Of a stretch of DNA of 64,000 nt, positions 57,714 through 64,000 are shown piece by piece. Below the pieces are notes generated by a model, which had not been told where the DNA came from, did not search any database, and saw only the letters and a list, made by a program, of their open reading frames with translations. The DNA comes from Vanilla planifolia. Taxonomy: Eukaryota; Streptophyta; Magnoliopsida; Asparagales; Orchidaceae. A program made the translations under genes and the position numbers. The stretch spans positions 6,193,501 to 6,257,500 of the forward strand of contig CM043878.1 of the NCBI GenBank assembly GCA_023846275.1, in the 5' to 3' direction. Each line of letters opens with the position of its first letter. Positions within the stretch are counted from its first letter, which is position 1.

Positions 57714-58213
57714 GTTTCCCAATTTCACTAATCCCTTTAACCATTTTCAACTTTTTAGAACCTTTGTTTTGTAAACCTTAGCTTTCATCACTAGAAAGTT
57801 GGGTAGTTTAAGTTAATGCCTCCAAATTTGTGAGTTAGTAACTAATTTGAATTTTTGACACTTAGGATTTCATCAGACAGGTATCAACACTTCTAAACAA
57901 TTAAGATATTTATTCTTTACGTGTAAAGTCAAGACAAAGCTTAAACTTGTATTATGGAGTCAAAATTTACTATGAAAGCATAATTTTCATCAATTTTTTC
58001 ATCCATTGTTGGCTCAAACCGACGCAACAGCCAACCCAAACTATATTTGTCCAAAATAGATTGACGAGTAAGACTTCTAGGTTTATTATGGACTATAGGT
58101 TTGTGCTTGCAAGCTCACCCCAATCAACCAACCCATTAGAGTTATCCAATTGCAACACAGTTCTTGTAACCCATGAATGCACCTAGATCAATCAATGTTG
58201 CACTAACTTGCTG
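57714..58213. other. Unassigned DNA left of the 65-bp minisatellite
   Basis: Slightly less AT-rich than its surroundings. A 79-codon frame at 57,947-58,186 has no recognisable domain. Confidence 0.4.
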
Positions 58214-58530
58214 ACCCAATTCGTGGCACACCAACTAGAATCCAACTTGAGACACAGCTTATACTACATCGACCCACATGACCTCATCTATGACATGTTG
58301 TCCAAGATCCGACCCATAATACTGTTGACATCAAGTTGACTCGTTAACATGATCCCTGACATATTAACCTAGATTCAACCTAGACACATTTGACATTGCA
58401 ATGACCTACTAACCTGATCTGTGACATGCTCACTTAGATTTGATTTGTAGCATCATCGACATCGCTCCTCACTAACCTAATCCATGACATGTCGACCCAA
58501 ATCTAACCTACGATAACTCATAAGAACTTG
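58214..58530. repeat. Minisatellite, five units of about 65 bp
   Basis: Unit starts lie at 58,214, 58,281, 58,347, 58,412 and 58,475, with spacings of 67, 66, 65 and 63. Most begin ACCTRATC or a variant followed by YGTGACATG, then a CCYARATYYRACC word. The units are diverged. GC is higher than the flanks. Confidence 0.8.
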
Positions 58531-59733
58531 ATTGACACTAAATTGAAAACATAGTTTTTCATAAATTTGTTTTGCAAAAGTTTTGATAGCACAACTTTTG
58601 GACCAACATAGGTGCTTTTCAAAAAGCTTTTTGGCAACAACTATTCACAAAATAGATTTTTGAAATCAAAATGATAGATTTTTAAAAAGTTATTTGGTAA
58701 AAGCTTTTTACCATAATTTTTATATTTTTACTATTTTTAGTTTTTTTTTGTATTTTTTGCTTAAGCTTTTTATAAAAGGGGAAGGCCATGCTTTGGAAAT
58801 AAGGATCTTTGCATGAGTGAAAATTTAATTATTTCATTACATCTTGTTGATGTCTAATGTAGGTTGCAGTAAGAACTCTAACATATTGATTTATTAGGGT
58901 TTTAATACTAGGAGGAGAGATGTGAAGCCTAGGCAGTGACATGCTGCATTAGTTTACTTATAATTTTATAATATTACCTTCTTGTTGCCATGGCATAATG
59001 GTTCTTTTTTACTTTGTCATTTCTTTCACTTCATCAATACCCTTTTACTTTGATAATTCATTTTCACTATGTTGTTTCTCTTTCACTTCTTTGTTTAACA
59101 TTTACTTAATTTTGACATCTTACCTTATAATCAAACCCTTTATAATTTGGTTTTATTAAGTGTTTTAGGCCATCTTTACATATGAATTATTTTGTTACTC
59201 TAGTTTTCTATGAGACTTAGTAAAGTCTTTCGATGTTTTTTATCAAACCCCTTTTTGAGTACTCAATCTTTGTGTCATTGAAGAGGTTACAAGCCTAGCA
59301 TATGGAGCAACCCCTGTGTTACTCATGATCCCTTATTTAATAAGATTAGATTAAAATGGTGTTTTATGTGTTATCTTTTTGGGTTTCTCATGTTTATCTT
59401 TTCATTTCTTTATTCTTAATGTGTAAAAATTAATCTCTAAGTTTTTTACTACAGTTTATATCACACGTCTAGCATCAACTCTATCATCATAGCTTAGTTA
59501 TGTTAATGGTTGTAGCATTGAGGGTAAAGCAAAACTAAACTAGACCATTTTTTCAATTTTCTTTTATTGACACCTAATCTAAAAAAATAGAACAAAGGGA
59601 CAAAACAAGTGCTTTTTTTTTCAAAAAGACACAATATATGCTTACAAGATTTGGTAAAACTTACAACATAGAGAATCCACACACCAAACAAGCACAAATA
59701 ATTCTCTAAGACCTCTTAACCAGACTATAAACT
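58531..59733. other. AT-rich DNA upstream of the third gypsy relic
   Basis: This is where the 5' LTR and primer site of the 59.7-64 kb relic should be, but no TG...CA boundary or primer-site match could be recognised. No gene is seen. Confidence 0.4.
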
Positions 59734-60330
59734 ATGGAAGCCAAGCAAGAAGAATATAGAGTTAGGATCACCCTATTAAAACAAAATCCAAATAAACCCA
59801 TCTTTTATGAATATGACATTATCAACCCATCCAATATAATACCCATTAAGGTCAATGATCCTTTCTTGAGATGACACTAAGAGAATGATAATGATAAGCT
59901 CATGAAGTCCATAAAATGTGACATGCCCATCTTTGAAGGTAGCTTAAATCCTAAGGATTATTTAGAATTAGAAGTAGTCTTAGACCATTACTTTCAATGG
60001 TTTAGATTTAGTGAAAAATGAAATGTATCATTTACTTGAATCAAGCTAGCTAAATAAGCTTAGTTTTTTATAAAAACCATAAACACTCATTATCAATAGA
60101 GAGGATCATTATCCATTGGAACTTGAAATGAGTTTAAGAGAAACCTAAGGGATAAATACATAGCCCTCTTATATAAGAATCAATTTCTTGACCAATAGCA
60201 ACACACCCAAGGGGGAAAGTTGATTAACAAATACATTACTTATTTCAATGAGTAACATTCATATTGTGGCATCAATGAAGACCCTTTGGTCACTCTCTCT
60301 TAATTCTAAACTTGGCTTAAAGAAGACATT
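59734..60330 (+). pseudogene. gag remnant (gypsy relic 3)
   Basis: It probably starts at ATG 59,734 (MEAKQEEYRVRITLLKQNP). The gag core is clear at about 59,920 (MPIFEGSLNPKDYLELEV, then FRFSEK before a stop). It continues in frame shifts to NLRDKYIALLYKNQF at about 60,145. Later parts, including any zinc knuckle, are too worn to identify. Confidence 0.7.
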
Positions 60331-61439
60331 CAAAGAGAGCTTTTCATGTATGACATTCACACCTTAGAAGATTGCTAGTGAGTTTGAGCATCTCTAAAAG
60401 TTTTATCTAACCAAAAGAGTTGAATTAATGCCTAAGTTAACCTTCTAATTTACTAACCCTAAACCATCCATAAGTCACTCACAATCACTTCCCTTGTCAA
60501 GCTCTATCTTATACTCACTACAAAACCTAATCAATTTTTTAACTAATCACTTGGAGTAACTTGTTTCCAATCCAAATGGTGGGATATAGAGCAACCCCAA
60601 TGCCTCACATAACAAATAAGCCATATTAAGGAAGAGAAATGTGAGGAATTTAACATCGAGAGAGAAGGAAAGACCAAAGAAATATGCTTCCTATGCTAAC
60701 CTAGCCAATGAATACTCCAAGGAGGATGGAGAGAACATTGTCGAGAATAGTGAACCTATTACAGTTGTGAGATGTATATTCACTTAACTTAAGATAAGTG
60801 AAGATTAAATATACACTACCTTTTTTTAATACCTACATTAAACTTAGAAAAAATATTCATAAGATCATTATAGATAGTGACAATATTATTAATATCATTT
60901 ATACTAATAATGTAGCACACCTTGAACTTACTACTACTCACCATCTAAAATAGTATACTATTTCTTGAATTAATGAAACATCTATTTTTGTTAATAAATA
61001 ATACATTTTATCACTTAAATTTAGCCAATATTTTGAAGATATTTTATGTAATATTTTTTATAACCATGTCGTTCTTCTCGATAGTAAAGCCAAAACCTAC
61101 ACCTTCACACATCAAGACAAAAAATTTGAGCTTCATTCGTTACTACCTAGAGATCACATTCAATTATTAAAAAGAATTCAACCACTATCCTAGATAAGAA
61201 AATGTAGTTTATGTCCCATGATGAAGTAGATTGAAAAGTTATTGATAGAACTGTCATCTAAGTTATAGTAGTGATAGAATCTCAGTTGAGTTACCTGATA
61301 TAGTAATAACTTATTCTTATTTAGCTTCTTTGATATTTTTACTAAGGAACCTTCATGACATTTAATGTGCTATAAACCTCATATTAGGAGCTAGTCAACC
61401 AAATTTGTCATATTATAGGATAAGTTTTTTTTAACACTA

Positions 61440-62640
61440 AGAGTTCACCTAATAAGTACAAGAATTATTAGATGAAGGCTTCATATGAGAATGTCTTAGG
61501 TCTTATGTCATTCATGCCATTCTAGCTCTTAAGAAAGATAGTTCATGGAGAATATGTATTGATAGTATGGTCTTCAATGAAATAATTATGAAGTATATGT
61601 TTCTTATCCCATGCTTGAATGACATGTTAAACAAAATAAGTGAAGCTACTATTTTCTCTAAAATCTATTTAAAAAGTAAATACCATCAAGTTAAGATCCA
61701 ACTAGGGGATGAGTGGAAGGCTATTTTTAAAATAATGGATGGATTAAATGAGTGATTAGTTATGTCTTTTAGCCTATCAAATACACTAAGCACAATAATG
61801 AGAATAATAATCTAAATATTTTAATCCTACTTAAAAATTATGATAGTTTATTTTATGATATCTTAATCTTTAGTCATACCCTTGAACACCACTTAAAATG
61901 CCTTAAAAATATTTACTTTATGCTTAAAGAGAACCTCCTCTGTCCTAACATCAAAAAATGTACCTTTGTTTTTTTATCGCGTGAACTTTCTAACCTTCAT
62001 AATCTTGAATGATGATGTATTAACTAACCTTAACAAGATTAACGTTATAATTTATTGTTTAACACTTTAGTCCATCCATGGTGTTGGAGTTTCTAAGGCC
62101 TAAAGATCTTATATAGGAGATTCATTAAGGGTTTTAGTATCTTCATTGTCCCAATAATCCATTATATTAAAAAAATTTGAATGGAACCTTACAGTTGAGA
62201 AAATATTTGTAAAAATTAGGAAGAGTATGATCCAAGTACCTATACTCTAATGTCCAAACTTTGATATCATTTGTAAATTATCTTATTATACCTCAGATGT
62301 AGGAATAGGAGGAGTCCTTAATCAGGAAAGATGATCGATCATGTACTTTAATGAAAAATTGAATGAGTCTCACAAGAAATACTTTGTTTATGATAAAAAA
62401 AATTTATGTCATAGTCTAAACCTTAAGGTATTGGACGTATTACCTCTTAACTTAAGAATTTTTACTTTATTTTGACCACAAGTTTATAAGATATCCCAAC
62501 TCATAGAAGAAGTTAAAGCCACAAAATGCTAAGTGGTTTAAATTTCTTTAGAGATATACTTTCATCCTTAAACATAATCTATGTATAGAAAATAAGGTTG
62601 TCAATGCCCTTTGTAGATAAGTGAACTTGCTCTCCACATT
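61440..62640 (+). pseudogene. RT and RNase H remnant (gypsy relic 3)
   Basis: RT is best preserved in the 62-codon open stretch 61,567-61,755, with FSKIYLKSKYHQVKIQLGDE; the motif A Asp has become Tyr. A stop follows, then SFSLSNTLSTIM at about 61,770. The YxDD region near 61,850 has lost its aspartates. RNase H reads SDVGIGGVLNQE and YFNEKLNESHKKYFVYDKK at 62,295-62,400, so its first Asp remains. Confidence 0.82.
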
Positions 62641-62749
62641 ATTTCTCTATTATCAACTTTAAAACTTTATTAAGTAATTTATGATTATATGATTAAAAAA
62701 GATTGTCTTTTTTTACTATAATAAAGTATGCATACCACAAAAATCACTT

Positions 62750-63460
62750 TAGGATTTTTTAGTTTGGAAGATATATGTAAGAGAACTAGCAAACCATTTT
62801 GGATGAGAGAAAACCATCATTGCCATTGAAGATAGGTTTTATGGGCTAGATTGAAATGATATGTTGCTTAGATAATTGATGGGTGTAAGGTTTGTATAGT
62901 TGCCAAACATCATGCACAAAACATTAGACTTTAGACCTCATTATCAATACCATCATAGCCAAGGGAGGACCTTAGTATAAATTTTGTATTTGGACTTCCC
63001 AAAACCCTTCAAAGATATGACTCCATCTTAGTGGTGGTAGATTGATTTATGAAAATGATTATATTTATCTCTTCAAAACTTTTGATGTCTTGATATTGCT
63101 CATTTATTCTTTAAAGAAATGGTAAAGCTTCATGGGTTGTCTAAGATCATAATCATAGATAAGGACGTTTGTTTCATTTTATACTTTTGAAAAATCCTTT
63201 AACATCTTATGGTAATAAAGTTAAAATTATCATCTACCTATCACCCACAAAATAATGATCAAATCAAGGTAGTAAATTGTAACTTAAGAAATTTGTTATG
63301 GTGTTTAGTAAGAGAAAATGTAAAGTATTAGGGTATGCTTTTACCATGTGTAAAGTATGTTTATAATAATTTTGTTAATATGTTCATAAGACTATAGCGG
63401 ATACAAACCTCATAACCCAGTCGACATAATCTCATTACCTATTCAAACATGCACGCCTAT
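62750..63460 (+). pseudogene. Integrase remnant (gypsy relic 3)
   Basis: The central block FGLPKTLQRYDSILVVVD at about 62,985-63,040 is typical of the gypsy integrase core. An upstream zinc-site trace (CKVCIVAKHHAQN) lies near 62,890. The later catalytic blocks are broken by stops; AAGGACGTTTG near 63,160 marks the second. Confidence 0.75.
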
Positions 63461-63639
63461 GTACACATAAGAAATTGCACGACATAAGGGAGGTTTATGA
63501 GCATATTAAAAAAAAAATAAATCTCAGTAATGAGTAGTATAAGAGATTGGTTGATGCACATTATAGGCATAAAAAATTATCAAAAGGAGATTACATGATA
63601 ATTTGAATCAACTCTAAAATGCTTTGACTAAGAACTTTA

Positions 63640-64000
63640 CAAAAGTTGCATGTAAGAGGTGCAAGATTATTTCAAATCTTAAAAAATGTTAGACTAAATG
63701 CATACATTATGAAGATACCTGATGACAACATAAACAATATCTTCAACCTTTTAGATTTTGTGGCTTACAAGGACTTGATCATAATTCCGAGTGAGTTGTT
63801 TAAGTCATCATCCATATCCTTTAGAGTGAACTATTACTTGAGTACCTATCAACTTATCATGATAAGAAGAGTGAGTATATTAAAAGAATACTAGATGACT
63901 ATAATAAACTAACTAGAAATCAAAATTATTAGAGGTATCTTATTCTTTGAAAAGGTCAACCAAACACCCAAGATACTTAAATTACAAGGAAAGAGTTGTA
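63640..64000 (+). pseudogene. Post-integrase region and chromodomain (gypsy relic 3)
   Basis: The 82-codon open stretch from 63,646 reads LHVRGARLFQILKNVRLNAY just upstream and at its start, then FNLLDFVAYKDL, which is the region after integrase. At 63,915-64,000 a chromodomain trace, RYLIL-stop-KGQPNTQDT-stop-ITRKEL, has stops at both expected tryptophan positions. The window ends inside it. Confidence 0.78.

Larger units (their letters stand above)
59734..64000 (+). mobile_element. Third Ty3/gypsy chromovirus relic, cut by the window end
   Basis: Domains occur in the order gag, RT, RNase H, integrase, chromodomain on the + strand, all with many stops and shifts. The element belongs to a different lineage from the other two: its RT reads FSKIYLKSKYHQVKIQLGDE, where the 35.6-44.8 kb element has [20 protein letters not shown]. 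The 3' LTR is beyond the window. Confidence 0.85.

Overview
The window looks like gene-poor, very AT-rich chromatin from a flowering plant. No host protein-coding gene, rRNA or tRNA gene can be supported. Almost everything recognisable is retrotransposon. The evidence for a plant is the set of families present: chromodomain Ty3/gypsy elements primed by initiator tRNA-Met, a Ty1/copia relic with a UBN2-type gag, and an L1-type LINE with a DUF4283/CCHC ORF1 and a C-terminal RNase H. Species cannot be told from the sequence.

Layout. 1-7.9 kb is AT-rich DNA with one weak LTR candidate. 7.93-12.0 kb is a tandem array of four units of about 1 kb. 12,311-14,988 is a solo LTR with a 5-bp target duplication (AATTT). 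15.4-16.2 kb is a dispersed repeat that recurs, split, at 47.5 and 53.2 kb. 19.46-24.52 kb is a decayed Ty3/gypsy chromovirus with both LTRs, gag, RT, RNase H, integrase and chromodomain remnants (+ strand). 25,244-31,748 is a GC-rich LINE on the minus strand between 16-bp target duplications.

35,604-44,792 is the youngest and strangest element, a minus-strand chromovirus with a nearly intact 1,109-residue pol. Its left end carries an extra LTR in the opposite orientation. Both outer ends of the insertion are therefore U3 starts, yet they are flanked by a perfect 5-bp duplication (ATAAC). This makes a near-identical 1.43-kb inverted repeat around a 0.94-kb loop. The loop holds three hairpin repeats whose stems are kept by compensatory changes.

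The target of that insertion is a minus-strand Ty1/copia gag relic (35.3-35.6 and 44.8-47.3 kb). 47,869-53,166 is an older relative of the same chromovirus family, with target duplication TTTGA and nested debris. 53.6-59.7 kb is LTR-like debris with minisatellites. 59,734 to the window end is a third chromovirus relic (+ strand) that runs off the edge.

Two of the insertions can be checked inside the window, because an uninterrupted paralogue of each target exists at 44.92 kb and at 15.76 kb. The nesting gives a relative order: copia relic and dispersed repeats first, then the 47.9-53.2 and 19.5-24.5 kb gypsy relics, then the LINE and the 35.6-44.8 kb element as the least decayed. All element proteins carry at least one lesion; the young element has a changed protease active-site residue and a frameshift.
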